This document shows positions 12,187 to 23,977 of a DNA stretch of 64,000 bases, piece after piece. The notes beneath the pieces are model-generated. The model worked only from the letters and a program-made list of their open reading frames with translations. It ran no database searches and had not been told where the DNA came from. Source of the stretch: Pascua guehoae (taxonomy: Eukaryota; Basidiomycota; Tremellomycetes; Trichosporonales; Trichosporonaceae); the NCBI GenBank assembly GCA_001600415.1, contig BCJX01000013.1:1-64000 (forward strand), written 5' to 3'. Position numbers and translations under genes: made by a program. The stretch's first letter is position 1. Each line of letters begins with the position of its first letter.

Positions 12187-14290
12187 TAGTGATGTCCATA
12201 GGTATCAATAGCCAGGTACTCTGACTGGTTGTGCACTTCTACATGTCTTGCAGAAACTGCGTATTTGTTGGGACGTCGGCGTGATGGTGAGAACTCGTCT
12301 CACCTAAGGGCGGCTGGCTGTTGAAATACATACCATACGGCTTGGGGCTGCAGATGAGGGAAAGTATTAATGTGTGAGACTATTTGTATCAGTACCTATC
12401 TGTACAGGTGTGGGGCGATGCGTGTTGAGCGCGGCGCCTCAGGGGATCCGGGGTTACCATCCCCTTCCAGAAAACAGCTGCCAGCCATTCCTGACTCTAT
12501 ACTCATTGCGCCCATTCCTCGAACGATTCGCATTGTCAGAATCTCACATACCGCGCCAGTGGGTATCGAGGCAGCTACAGTCAACCACGCTGGCCGCTAT
12601 CGCCATGTCGCGGAGATAGCGCGATGGGTCTTGTCCCTCGCAACCCTTTGGCAAGGAACCCTACCCTTCTGTCCACCCGTACCGCTGTCCCGCTTAGAAT
12701 CGGGATGGGTAGTCTAGGGGTGCCGTCGAGATAACCCTCAAGATGACAGTAGTCGCCACCCCAGATCATGCGCGATTGTTAAAGTCATTGGGAACAGAGG
12801 CCGGCCACTGTCCATGTATGTGGAGTGACTGCCGACCATGCCGAGTAAGCGGCCACTTGGGGGGGTCGGTTGGGCTATGCTACCATCGAGGGAGCCGTCC
12901 AAGTCATGAGCGTGACCTGCATTCACCAAACGAGAGCGTGGACGGTGAAGCCATGGCTTCATGAGCATCTCCCCTCGCGAATGGTTCGCCTCGGGTGAGC
13001 CTGGGCGTACAACGGCGCTGACTTGTGTCTTGGCGGGGTTGGTCGGGCACGGCGATTGGAAGAGACACGATCGTCCTTGCTAGAGTCCGTGACGGCGGGC
13101 GACAGATAGGGTGATGGACCAGGCACTGGGCCGTCGAGGTCAACATCCTTGCACGTACGTTACATGGTCGTGTGGCGGACAGAGGGACGACTGACTGTGG
13201 GGCAGCGACGCGCCGAGAGCAAACGCGGCAGCCTTGTCATGTTCTGTCACTACCAGAAGCAGCGGTTGACTGGTCGCGTGGGCGAGGGATGTGGGGTGCG
13301 GACCCAGAGCCTAAAGCCTCAAGACGAGGGCAAAAGGGCGTAGACCACGGGCCAGTCAAGGGCTCATCCATGTCTGGGCTGCTATGCGCGAGGGGGTCGC
13401 CAAGCTGTACCACTCTGTGCGTCGTCGCCATCTCACGTCGCCTCGGTTGGCTCTAATGGATGTTGCACGGGATCTTCTTTGACACTCGCCTCTGCAGCCT
13501 TGCAACCTTAGGCTACGGAGCGCGGTGGACGCCCGCAGTGTCACTCACTCTGCACCGCGGCTAACATCCAACCTGTCTCCTGCGGCCAACCGAGTGGACC
13601 ATGGTGGCAGGCGACGTACATGACTGTCCCTGTATTCTCTCCCTCCCCTAAAACCACTTGCAAAGCCCTGTGTCAACAGCATCGCCTAGAGTACCTCGTC
13701 GCAAACGACCATGCGCACCGGTTCGTACCCTGCCGCGGTCGGCATCGTCCTGAGCGACAACCTGGCAGCCGCGCCCCGCCTGGACGGTGCCCTACCCCAC
13801 ACCCAACTTGACTAACTCGCCCGACTGGCGCGTGCACATGCACACATCTCCTCGTTATGCCCAACCGCGGCCGGGTTTTTGCCCTCGTTTTGACGTTTGG
13901 CACTAGAGTGCTACTGATATTGCTTCAGAGGAGTAAAGGCGTCAGACTGACCCGTGACATACCCCTCATGTCGCACTGTGTTCAAGGGATATCCATGTCC
14001 ATCTACTTGATCCCTACGTACCGCACCTTGTCCTTGACGGCTTCACAAACACGATCAAGCAGACCGGCTCCTTGTTCTCCCTCTTTCACCGCCTTGGCCT
14101 TGTCCTCGGCCTCGCTCTTCCTCTCTGACAGCCCCAGTCGCTACCTGCAATCTATTCCGTGTAACACTAATCTTCCCCGTGGGCAACAGCCCCCTTGTTG
14201 CTCCCGCTCCCTCTCCAGACGGTTCAGTACCCATTTCAACCCCGCACAGCACACCTCTCCAGCGCATCAGCCACCCACCCGGCGTCACCT

Positions 14291-14291
<1 letters not shown>
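12187..14291. other. 2.1 kb without a supported gene
   Basis: Several frames of 60-185 codons exist, but none has a domain, a codon pattern or splice sites that extend it. The last 100 bases before the C run are C/T-rich. I see no RNA gene. Confidence 0.5.

Positions 14292-14347
<56 letters not shown>
14292..14347. repeat. Poly-C run (56 nt)
   Basis: Fifty-six consecutive C bases abut the truncated end of the phosphotransferase-like pseudogene. In that gene's direction this is a 56-nt G run that replaces the C-terminal coding sequence. Confidence 0.9.
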
Positions 14348-14349
<2 letters not shown>

Positions 14350-14790
14350 GTGGCCCGGTGTCGGCACCAAACGCGTCCCGCACGACACGGAGCCACCGCA
14401 CGTCGCGAGCATAGGTGTACACCCGCCCGTACTGATACTTCTGCGGTACGCAAATGCCTCGACAAGGTCTGGGCGGTCGAACCTCTCCAGCTCGGCTAGC
14501 ACCTCTTTCTCCAGCGGGTCCAAGGCAACGCTGCTAATGTCCCAGTCAGTCGCGAACGTGGCTCCGAGCGCTTCACCCAGCGCAGTGTACGCGCTGCAGT
14601 CAGCACAATTCTGAAGAGTCAAGACCCACTTTTCCCGGTCAATAACAGCTGCAATACCACCTTGCGGGTCCACGACGATGTTGTCGCCATAGTCGTCGGT
14701 GTGCGTAGGGTTATGTGGGCTGGAGGCGGTTCAAGTCTGCGCGGCCGTCGACGAGCGACAGGATAAGAAGCTTCAGCCGTCCTTGTCGCT
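14348..14790 (-). pseudogene. Broken copy of the neighbouring APH-like gene
   Basis: Read on the minus strand, this fragment matches the C-terminal third of the APH-like gene at 15,093-16,628. Shared blocks include LGEALGATFATDWD, RPDLVEAFAYRR (intact copy RPDMLEAFAHRR) and, in another frame, KYQYGRVYTYARDVRWLRVV (intact KYQYAREVTFARDVGWFRAV). Damage visible here: a one-base frameshift near 14,443, an in-frame TAA plus frame change near 14,716 (just after LQPT), loss of the N-terminal two-thirds, and a 56-nt homopolymer at the 3' end. It keeps VIDREKW where the intact gene has VIDWEKW. It lies inverted, about 300 bases upstream of the intact gene. Confidence 0.85.
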
Positions 14791-15092
14791 CAGTATTGTT
14801 TCACGGCAAGCCACCTTCGCATCGGCGTCGACGCCACAGATCGCACAGACCTCGACGGACATTTCAAGCTGCTTTCGGCGAGGCAGGGGTGTCAAACCAC
14901 GCGTCGGCGTGAATTAATGGCTTTGCGGGGGTCCGTGTCGTCTGCCCCAATGCCGTACGTATTGGATGTTTACTTTTGCTCGCCGCGAAAAGACAAACAT
15001 CGGCGAGGTTTCTGCACTACATGACGACTTCGTCTTCCTTCTTCGTCTTCCTTCTTCGTCTTCCTTTCCGTCTTCGTCCCACTCCACCTCCA

Positions 15093-16628
15093 ATGCCATC
15101 CACGATCTCAGCAGAGCCCTACGGCTTCTGCTCCGTCGCGGACTGTCCCCGCCCGGCATGCTTCGTCGACGACCGGTACCTCGACTGCCTAGCGTGCGGG
15201 ACGCTGCTGTGCGCAGAGCACTACAATGTCGACCACGCGTGTGTGGCCCTCAACGTGCGTAGCCTACTGTTCCACGTGCTAACGCTCAGGAAGACGCGTT
15301 CAGCGATCAATGTCGGAAGAGGAGCGACGCCGAGGTAGGTCCGACATGCTATATCGCTGACGACAGTTTGACGCGTTCGTCACGCGCCTCATCAGCGTCA
15401 AGGACGACATCAGGGCCGCGGCGGAAACCCTGTCCGGCCAGGCGGGCACGATCGAGGTACCCACGCTATCCGGGGGGCGGCTCGTCGACTCGCAGGGCCA
15501 GGCCATGATGGGCAGCCGCAACGTGCACCTCAAAGTGCGGTTCGCCGACGACTCTGTGTGGCTCGCGAGGGTGAGGGTCAAGGCGCCGTTCACTTATGCG
15601 CCGATCTACGCTGCCGTCGTGGCCAGCGAGTTCGCGACGATGCGCGAGCTAAAGCGCATTGCGCCAGAATACATCCCCGAGGTGTGGTGGCCGACGCCCA
15701 TCGGTGAGTGCCGCATAGAGCGGGACTGAGGCCAGACGGGCTGCACTACTTTTTCGTCGAATACATCCCCGGAAGGACGCACGCGTGGGGGCCCCCGGGC
15801 CACCCCCGGCCAGAGTGTGCGCCGAGGGTTATCGCCGAGTACGCGCGTTTCCTGGCCCAAGTGACTTCCAAGCCGTACAGTGCTATCGGATCGCTGCTCC
15901 CGTCTCCTGACGGGGACGGGGCCGTCGTCGGCCCCGAACTTGGTATCTCCAGCCACTTCGCGACCGCCCCGCTGGGCGTATACGCTACCGCACGCGACCG
16001 CGTGCGCGCCAAGATCGACACGTACCTGTCCCACCTCGAGGAGGGCACCCTCGCCCCGCCCGAGAGGCTGTACATCTACCTGTCCAACCTGGAGATCCGG
16101 GCCCTCGTCGACTCCTGCGCGGAAATGTCCCGCCCGCAACCGACATACATCACGCACGGGGACGACTACGGCGACCACATCCTCGTATCCGAGCGCATCA
16201 GCGTGATAGACTGGGAAAAGTGGGTCCAGCCTCGGCATAGGACTGATGGCAGCGCGTACACTGCGCCGCTGGGCGAGGCGCTGGGGGCGACCTTTGCGAC
16301 CGATTGGGATATGGGCAGCACGGCGCTTGATCCGATGGAGGAGGTGTTGCTGGCCGAGATACGCCAGCTGGGCCGGCCGGACATGCTTGAAGCCTTCGCC
16401 CACAGGCGCAAGTATCAGTATGCCCGGGAGGTGACGTTCGCGCGGGACGTGGGGTGGTTCCGCGCCGTGCGGGAGGCGTTTGGCGTGGAGGTGGGGCCGG
16501 TGATGAGTAAAGAGGAGTGGGCTGCAGATGCCCTTGTGAGGTTTGGGGAGGATGAGGGGTTGAAGCGGTTCTTGGCGAGGGTGGAGCGGGAGACGCAGAC
16601 GGAGACGGAGGCTGGCGCCGAGGAATAA
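15093..16628 (+). CDS. AN1-like zinc finger + aminoglycoside-phosphotransferase-like kinase
   Basis: Four exons (15093-15254, 15290-15334, 15367-15686, 15731-16628) give about 474 residues. Introns are 35, 32 and 44 nt. The N-terminus has a Cys/His cluster: CSVADC, ACF, CLAC, LLCAEHYNVDHAC, spaced as in AN1-type zinc fingers. The rest resembles the APH/choline-kinase-like family: FFVEYIPG hinge, HGDDYGDHILV catalytic loop (Brenner-type HGD; the usual metal-binding Asn appears as His or is displaced) and SVIDWEKW as the DFG-equivalent. Substrate is unknown. The third intron has a weak donor (GTGGCC); a 17-nt GT-AG removal at 15704-15720 would also restore the frame but is implausibly short. 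A broken copy lies just upstream. Confidence 0.75.
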
Positions 16629-16954
16629 AATCCAGGCGGGAGGAAGACGGCACCGAAGGACCAAGAGCTGCCATGTCCGAAAATGCAACTTGTAGCCGGC
16701 TGTCTGCCTCCGAAACATGCATCTCCGGGTCGACGGTTCAGCTGTTCAGCTGGGGTGTATCGTATGTACATGCATGAGGGACGTATAACAACAGTGGGAA
16801 TGAAGAGTATGTGACAAATGGAGGCCGGGGAAGAGTGGTATGCAGGGGGTGGTTCGTTATGGCTCGAGTTGGCTTGTTTGAAAACATGTGTCATGTGGCG
16901 GCTCACGGCGAGGCGGGGCCCGAGGTGCCGCGGAGCGGAGACGCAGCGTATCCT

Positions 16955-18215
16955 TTACAGGGGCGAGGACATCTTGACCGGCGACGTCGTGGGGGTTGCA
17001 TGGGCAGGGCTGGGAGGGAGCGGCGAGTTGGCGTCGGACAAGGGTGTGTGGCGCTCGTCCTCCTCGTCTTCATCGTCGTCGTCGTCGGTGCGCTCCCGCA
17101 CCGTCCACTGGTGCTCTGGCGTGAGCTCACTGGGCGTCTCGCTGCCGAGTCTGTCCCTTTCCGGGGTGCTTTCGTCTGACAGCTCGGTGGATATCATCTC
17201 GAGTGTTGACGCCTCGCGCACCGGCTCTGGCGACGCTTGCTGCAGTGCATCCTGCGCCGACTCGGTCGGACGTTCCGCTGCCACCTCCCACTCGCTCTCG
17301 CCCTCGGGCGGATTGACTGGCTCGCCGTCCGCGTTGATCCAGACATAGTCGGGGACGTCAGGGAGAAGGTTGTAAGGGTCTGCCTTTGTGTAGTGGATAG
17401 TGAGTGTGGCGGGATCCGGCATGTAGCGGTCAAAGAAGATGCGGTGGCTGACGCGGCGCGTGGGCGGGTGGTCATCCGCGCTGTCGGCGTTGGGTAGCCA
17501 GGCCCAGTTCAGAGCGGTGCGGGCAAAGCCCATGGCAAAGGTGCAGGTGTCGTCGTTGGTCAGCTGCTGCATGGCTGGGTCGTTGGGGAAGACCAATGTG
17601 AGGCGCGCCTTTGCCTGGGGGGTTAGTGTGGGGCGGTGGTGGGAGGAAACTTTGGCGAAGAATACGCAAGCGACCAAAGCCAGACGTCGACCACACACGA
17701 AAGGCAGTGCTGACAGAGCATGGCCGTCGCTCCAAGGGACCACTCACCAACAGGAAGGAAACTTTGATAAACTCGTCCGTGTCGAGAATCCAATCCTCGG
17801 TGGACGTGCGAAGGATACCGCGTTTGCCCATATAATACCGGACAAACGTGTTTCTGAGAACGTTAGTGTGGCCCCTCCCTCGGCAACGACAAGTTATGCA
17901 CAGCTGGCTGGCCTTGTCGAACACGGCGAGCGCGAGATCGACCTTGTCCATGCCCTCGAGGGACCTGGCGGTGAACGCCCGAGTCCAGCGCTTGCTGGCC
18001 TGACAGCCGCACCACTCGGACTTTTCGAGAGACTCAAAGTCGCGCTCGAACGGAGGAGACGCAAGGTTCGCCGTCGCCCAAGCGGTGCGTGGAAACTGTT
18101 TGTAGTTTTTGGGGAAAGGGATGGGGGTGCGGTTTCCAGCACGAGGCTCGTAGGGGTGGGTGACTGGTAGTGGCGATGACCATGGTCCGAACGCTTCAAC
18201 CTCGGGAGATGACAT
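16955..18215 (-). CDS. Unknown protein with acidic C-terminal tail
   Basis: Three exons (18215-17902, 17853-17748, 17614-16955) give 359 residues. Intron 1 is 48 nt (donor GTGCAT, branch ACTAAC) and its in-frame removal gives FDKASQLNTFVRYYMG. Intron 2 is 133 nt (GTGAGT...CCCAG). The start MSSPEVEAFGPW is the first ATG. The first ~230 residues look folded and hold several Trp, Tyr and Cys residues (EWCGCQ, TEDWILDTDEF, ARTALNWAWLP). The last 110 residues are Ser/Thr/Glu/Pro-rich and include TDDDDDEDEEDE. I recognise no family. Confidence 0.65.
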
Positions 18216-18808
18216 GGTGGACAGAGTTGATGGCGAGGACGAGTGAATGGATGATGGATGGAATGGGAAAATGCAAACGATGACGTTTTGCAGTGCCTGA
18301 TTTCCACGGCGGTTAACAATGGGGGCCCCCACAGGGTAAAGAGGAGTGTCCATGCGTCCGCAGAGGACACGGACCTCCGGGGGCCCTCGATGGCTGAGAC
18401 GCACGGACCCCCCCCCCCCCCCAGGTCCCCACGGGGGTCGGTCCACTTGCCACTTGCCGACAATTTGACATACAAAGCGCACCTCTGCCCGCGGCCCCTG
18501 CGCCGTTTCTGTTCTATCCTGCACCTACACAGCGGTACATCGTCGAAAGACTAAGGGAGCGAACACAGAGTGTACCACTCGTCACTTTGCCACTTTGCCA
18601 CTTGTCACAGACGTTCGGCAATGGAAACGAGGAAGGGGTGCGAAGGCCCCTCTTGTATAATGGCATGACGAGAGTACTTTCCCGGGCACCCACCCACTTG
18701 CTTTTACTCTCCGCCATGACTCAAGCCCGAGTTGGGGCATTTAAGCATCTGTCGCTACAACCAGACTTGTACATGTGTCCATCTCTAAATGCTCTGCAAT
18801 AAAACAAT

Positions 18809-20642
18809 CTACACCATCTCACCAGGTGTGCCCGCCTTTGGCGCTTCGTTCTTGCTGGGCCGGTAAAAGATGACAAAGCCCACGAGCCAGAGGACGGTCC
18901 ACCCGAGCTCAAAGTAAAACGATGTGCGAATGTTGGCCATGTTGTGCACGGCACCGGGGTGGGTTGTCCACAGCCCGGCCTGGATGGAGAGCGCGAGGAC
19001 GCTGCTTGTCTGCTGAAACGTCTGCAGTGTTGCACCGATTACACCCTCTCGGCCTGTAGGGGAAGCTAGCATCACTCCCACGCTGCACGTCAGCTGAGCA
19101 TTGCTATATACGAGAATGACACTCACTTTGTGGCAATCAGGACCACCTGCATGCCGCCCGAGCCAAAGAGCATGGCAGGGAACACCCACTTCCAGTAGTC
19201 GACACCAACAGTGGTTGGCGCCTGGCTCCATACAGTGTATGCGGTAATACACAGCAGCATGGCGGTGATGATGGGGATTCGAGGTTGACGGATGAGATTG
19301 GGAAATTTTCTTCAACCGTTAGCAACCGCCTAACCCGGGCACTCACATAAGAACGAGACTGATGATCCCAGCTGCAACACCCATTGGAAGCGTGCGGACG
19401 GCGGCAATGATCATGGGCTCGCCGTGCACAAGATTGGAGAGCTCGATGAAAGACAAAAAGGCGACCGACCACCATCCGAGCGAGATGAGCGCAAAGACGA
19501 GCAGGACGGTAATGTTTGGAATTCGCCAAATAGAAGGAGGCAACAGAGCCGCCCGCTCGGGGACCTTCGTCTCCCACCAAAAGAATACGGGGTAGAGGAG
19601 GACGCCGATGAGGAACGGTGTCAGGAAGCTTGCCGTCTTCCAGCCGTACGATGCGCCAAAAGTGAGTCCGATGATGACCAGAATTTGCGCGCAGAGCATG
19701 CTGAGGTATTAGCGTGATGACGGGTGTACCGAATCAAGACTCACAAGCTGATGCCTGGGAGATCCATAGCCTGCACCCGCTCCTTGTTCGAGTCAGTCTC
19801 CTTTGAGTGACCCTTGTCCTTTGGAATAAGAAAGTAGGCCCCAACAGCGGCAGGTACCCTGTCGTTAGTCAAAATTCTCTCACTCCAACGAAACTTACGC
19901 GACTGCAGCGACGACGCGGAAGAACCAGCGCCACCCCGCCATCTGTCCATTTGTCGGAATGAGCTCAAACAGGCCCGCGACGACTGTTCCCGAAACGTTC
20001 GCAATGGAACCAGTCATTCCGTACAGTGTGTACGCTTTGCTGCGCTCCTCTGGTGGGAAGATGTATGCGATTAAACGGTAGGCAGCAGGAACAACGCACG
20101 CGGCCGCAACGCCCGTGAGAGCGCGCACGAGGAAGAAGGCATATTGGTTGGGCAGAAAGGAGATGACAAGGTTGAGGATGCCGATGGAAAGAAAGCCAAA
20201 CATGAATACGGGTTTGGCGGAGAACAAGTCGCACACGCGGCCCCAGAAGAGGAGGAACGACGCAAAGGCAACGGCATAGGATGTCTGCGGTGTCAGCAGA
20301 AGTTTCATGAAGTGGCGGTACCGAAACTCACAGCGACCCACGTCTGTTGCTCAAAGAGAATTCCCAAGTCGGTCGAAATCGGGGCCATAAAGACCATGAA
20401 CGCTGACGAGCTCAAGACTGTGGTTAATATCGCAAAGAAAAAATTGTCTACTCACCATCAATGAACATGGACAAGCAGAACAGGCCAAGGAGTACTGCCT
20501 TGCGCCCGTGTCCCAGTTGTGGAGTGTCATCGTTGGTGATTGTATCTGTTGGAGACGGAGATGGTGAGAGCTTTTGGCCATGAACGCTATCCGCAATGGT
20601 GTTTGTTCGCCCAATATCGTGTTTCGAGGTACGTGCAGTCAT
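18809..20642 (-). CDS. MFS transporter, DHA2-like drug/H+ antiporter
   Basis: Seven exons (20642-20456, 20417-20332, 20284-19899, 19858-19745, 19700-19347, 19309-19127, 19082-18809) give 527 residues. Introns are 38, 47, 40, 44, 37 and 44 nt, all in phase. Helix 1 is AVLLGLFCLSMFIDVLSSSA. The loop after helix 2 carries FWGRVCDLFSAKPVF, the MFS motif-A region, and RALTGVAAACVVPAAYRLI resembles the DHA motif in helices 4-5. About 14 hydrophobic segments fit the DHA2 (Atr1/Sge1) group of plasma-membrane exporters. Substrate is unknown. It is transcribed divergently from a Zn2Cys6 regulator only 320 bp away, which suggests local control. Confidence 0.9.
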
Positions 20643-20889
20643 GGCTAGTCAGATGAATGAGGGTGAGTGCTTTCTCAGACGTCTTCATCACGGCTTTTAT
20701 GTATGTCAAGCAGAAGGTGGAGTTGGGACACGGTTTGCAGAGATCTTACGACATTGTTCCGCCAGCGTCGAGGAGGGCGCCAGCGGTGAGCAAGACGCCA
20801 TGCCAGTGCATGCCTGGGCCGGATCCGATAGCTGTATTGGCTGGGCTGCAGGTGGAGGAGTGAGTGATGACGTAGTGAGAAGTGGAGGT

Positions 20890-20949
20890 GGAGCGGAGTA
20901 ACACCGGAACAAATGAACCATTACTCCGCACCATTGTTCACTCCGCTCC
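20890..20949. promoter_or_regulatory. Candidate Zn2Cys6 operator: three ACTCCGC sites
   Basis: In the 320-bp divergent promoter, GGAGCGGAGT (20890-20899) and ACTCCGCTCC (20940-20949) form a perfect 10-bp inverted repeat. A third site, TTACTCCGC (20921-20929), is the exact reverse complement of GCGGAGTAA (20893-20901). The sites contain CGG triplets, the usual half-site of Zn2Cys6 proteins. They sit close to the regulator's start, so autoregulation plus control of the transporter is an inference. Confidence 0.55.
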
Positions 20950-20962
20950 ATCTCCCACAAAC

Positions 20963-23404
20963 ATGCCTCGACAGCCTTCCACACGTTCCGAAGCTGCAGG
21001 GACATCTCAGCGTCGCTTGCGTGCATCTCCCAAAGATGCTTCCTCACCTGGTTCCAAGGAGGGGTCGCGGTCCATTACGCGGCAGACGCGTTGGTGTCCC
21101 CACGAACACAAACCGTGCTGACAACCAGAGAGTTGTGACGGTTGGTGACACATCCTCCTGGCACTAACCATCGACCAAGCATGCAGGGCTCGGAAGTGAG
21201 GCACCGGACGGTAATGTGTGTATTATGACTAACACGAACAGGGTTCGATGCGATCGACTCCCGCCACCAGAGGGCCAAGACGAGGGCGAACGCTGCTCGC
21301 GCTGCGAGAGCATTGACGTGCCATGTAGGTCCAGTGAAGACGGACCGACAACTGCGGTGGACTGACAAGGAGGTGTCTTTACACGCGTACCCAAGCGCCG
21401 AGGCCCGAAGAATAGGTATGCGACGTTTGTCCTCGAGGGCCGTGGTCCATCTGATGCCAGATATGCGCTGCTGCATTCGGATTCTGCAGGGCTTGTAACG
21501 AGTGGCGCCGCCGTGCCGCCCCCAAGGCACGTTGTGCCAACGCGCCGTGTATCAACGTCCGTGCCAGCCGACCTCTCTTGGCTAGTTCCGGACCAAGAGT
21601 CACAGCATGCCAGCGTATCGTCCCCGCTGACGGCTCTGTCGGTGTCCAAAACACCTGGAATCCTACCAGACGTGTCACTGATCGCAGAAGCTACTCCTAC
21701 CGGGGCTCAGAAACATACCTATCCAGCGTACCCACACAACCCCAGCAATGTGCTGGACAATATGCTATCCCGGGGTCTGCTGTACAAGATTATCGACCTG
21801 CACTTTGAATACATCTACCCTCTTACGCCGCTTGTCCACCGCCCCACATTCCAGCACGATATCGACTCGCGGCGCGAGGACCGCGATGGCGAGGACGAGT
21901 GGACCGCCATGGTCCTCGCGCTCGTGGCCGTGACGATCAGTCAGTTACCGCACCCCCTCGTCCCCATTCCGCGCGACGAGACGCGCGCACTCGTGCAGTG
22001 GTGTTACCAGCACGCCCGGGGCTGGCAGGTTAGGGAATTTGAAGGAGAATTTTCGATTACCCGCGGTGAGATGGTTGAAAAGTTGGCGTTAAAGCTAGCT
22101 AACGGCAAGCAATAATGTTGGTTTTGTACGTTATACTGTCCATTGCTCAACTTACCGCAGCCTTTCTCAGACCGCTGCCATCCTCGACAAGCCTCACACG
22201 GCCACAACGTACAAGACAATGCTCCTCGCAGCGCTCAGCTGCCGGGGTTTCCAGTACGATGCGGTGAGTCATGGCTTGTGTGTTCCTGGTGGCTTCATTG
22301 ATCTCGACGTGCCCCACATTCTTTTGGCTTACCACCCAGACATACCAGGCACTGCCACCGTTAGAGCGCGAACTGTGGCGCCGCATCTGGTGGATCGTAT
22401 ACTACGGCGACCGCACGACGACGGTGCTCAACAATACCATGAGCTTGATGCATGAAGACGACTGTGCCGCCATTGATCTGCCCACCGAAATGTGAGCTCC
22501 TGGCGGCGGCCGTGCTTTCCCAACAGCGGCACTTACTCTAGCGACGACACTTTCCTCACAGATGACGCATACCTGCCATACCCACCAGAGCACGTCCCGA
22601 TCCTGAGCGGCTTTGTGTACTCGTGCAAACTTTTCCGACGTATGTTCGTCCCTTGTGTGACACTGACCATCAGTACTGGGCGAGGTACTCGAAAAGCGCC
22701 GGCGGGACACTCGACACCCGCCTCGCGACACCGACTTAGCGCAGCGCCACCTCGAGCTCGACCAACTCCAAGACCAGGTCATCAAGCTCATGGACGGCTG
22801 CCCGCGTGCCCTTGTCCCTGACATCCACAATCCAGAGCAAACCTTGGCGTATGTTCATCCCTCTGCTGACAGCAGTTAACGCTAGAAACCTCGTCAACCT
22901 CGACGACGCAGCTGGAGTTCTCTTCCCCCGCGCGCCGCTTGCCGTTGATCACCCATTCCGCGTCCAGCAGGTCAACATTTACGTCACGCAGCAGATGGTC
23001 AGGATGGTAATCCTGCAGTACCGCATGCAACTGGGCCAGCTGCAGGGCGAACAGGTGGTGGGCGGGGGGAACCTGGCTTCCTTTGAGGACGAAAAGGATA
23101 ACATTGTCGGCACGCTGCTTGGGATACTCGAGAGCGTCCCCCTCAACATTATCGGTAAGTCCAGCTGCCTACACCTGGGGGGATACTGATTCGTCAGCGG
23201 TAAACACGCGTTGGCTCGTGCACAAAATCCGTTTCGTCGCGTCAACCCTGCTCGATGCGCCAGATGCCACCAGCCCCATGGATCAGATCAGTCGTTCCCA
23301 ACGCTACCTCTGTGAGCGCCAGTGCGGAGTTGGACTGAGTCTGACTTACAGGGGACTTGCTCCGCATCCTCGGCGATCTCGAGTCGATGTATTCCTGCGC
23401 TTGA
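20963..23404 (+). CDS. Zn2Cys6 fungal transcription factor
   Basis: Thirteen exons give 636 residues: 20963-21089, 21129-21140, 21180-21195, 21242-21324, 21373-22065, 22110-22125, 22161-22263, 22340-22491, 22542-22639, 22674-22848, 22886-23154, 23198-23311, 23352-23404. All phases agree. Exons 2, 3 and 6 are only 12, 16 and 16 nt. The zinc cluster is built from exons 1-5: C45-x2-C48-x6-C55 and C70-x2-C73-x6-C80, followed by the basic TRVPKRRGPKNR. The middle region has the fungal-specific TF signature (HFEYIYPLTPLVHRPTF, ELWRRIWWIVYYGDRTTT, FRVQQVNIYVTQQM). It probably acts in the nucleus on the divergent MFS gene and on itself; the target is inferred from position only. Confidence 0.9.
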
Positions 23405-23977
23405 CTTTGCGGTGATATTGTGGTGTGGGTGGACCACCCTTTCTGCGTCCGTTATGCTAGGCCCATCCCTCCATTCGCGGCGCCCTCGAGCACTGATCCC
23501 TCACGATGCGCTTGTGTGGCCACGGTCTTGGCTTACAGATTATTCAGCTCGCTCATGGAGGTGGGTTTGCGATCACGAGGTCGCCTCCTCCATCGTCCCA
23601 GACGAACCCAAATGAATAACCCTGTTTTGGTATTTGTACGCTCTAGTTTGGACGTTATGAGATGGTATGAGCTTCACTGGCACATGTGATCCGCTTCTGC
23701 GGGGTGGACCAATGCATGAACCCAGTGAGCGCCCAACATGGTTGCGACGGCTCGCGCGAGCCTCTACACGGTCACTATCGTGCTCAATACCATGACACGT
23801 GTTTACTGTGGATTGGACGTCGACGCGCGCACGCGCCGCCTCACCTGCGCTTGAGCTACCCGGTGCCTCCCACTACAACGCGCGCGCGCCTGCTCAGGCC
23901 ATACATCGCTCAACCATTCACTACTGTGTTCGGCTCGCCCAACCGCCTTCTAGTTGCACCAGGCAAGCCGCCTGCGG
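23405..23977. other. Intergenic, no supported gene
   Basis: These 570 bases follow the regulator's stop codon. Frames on the plus strand (for example from 23,686) lack domains and have an Arg/Pro/His composition typical of chance frames. No RNA gene is seen. Confidence 0.5.

Noticed and set aside
15606..16718. 370-codon minus-strand frame
   Set aside because: It is antisense to the APH-like gene; the plus strand carries the kinase motifs.
20890..20949. Hairpin/terminator reading of the inverted repeat
   Set aside because: Arms are separated by 40 bases and lie in a divergent promoter; paired binding sites explain it better.
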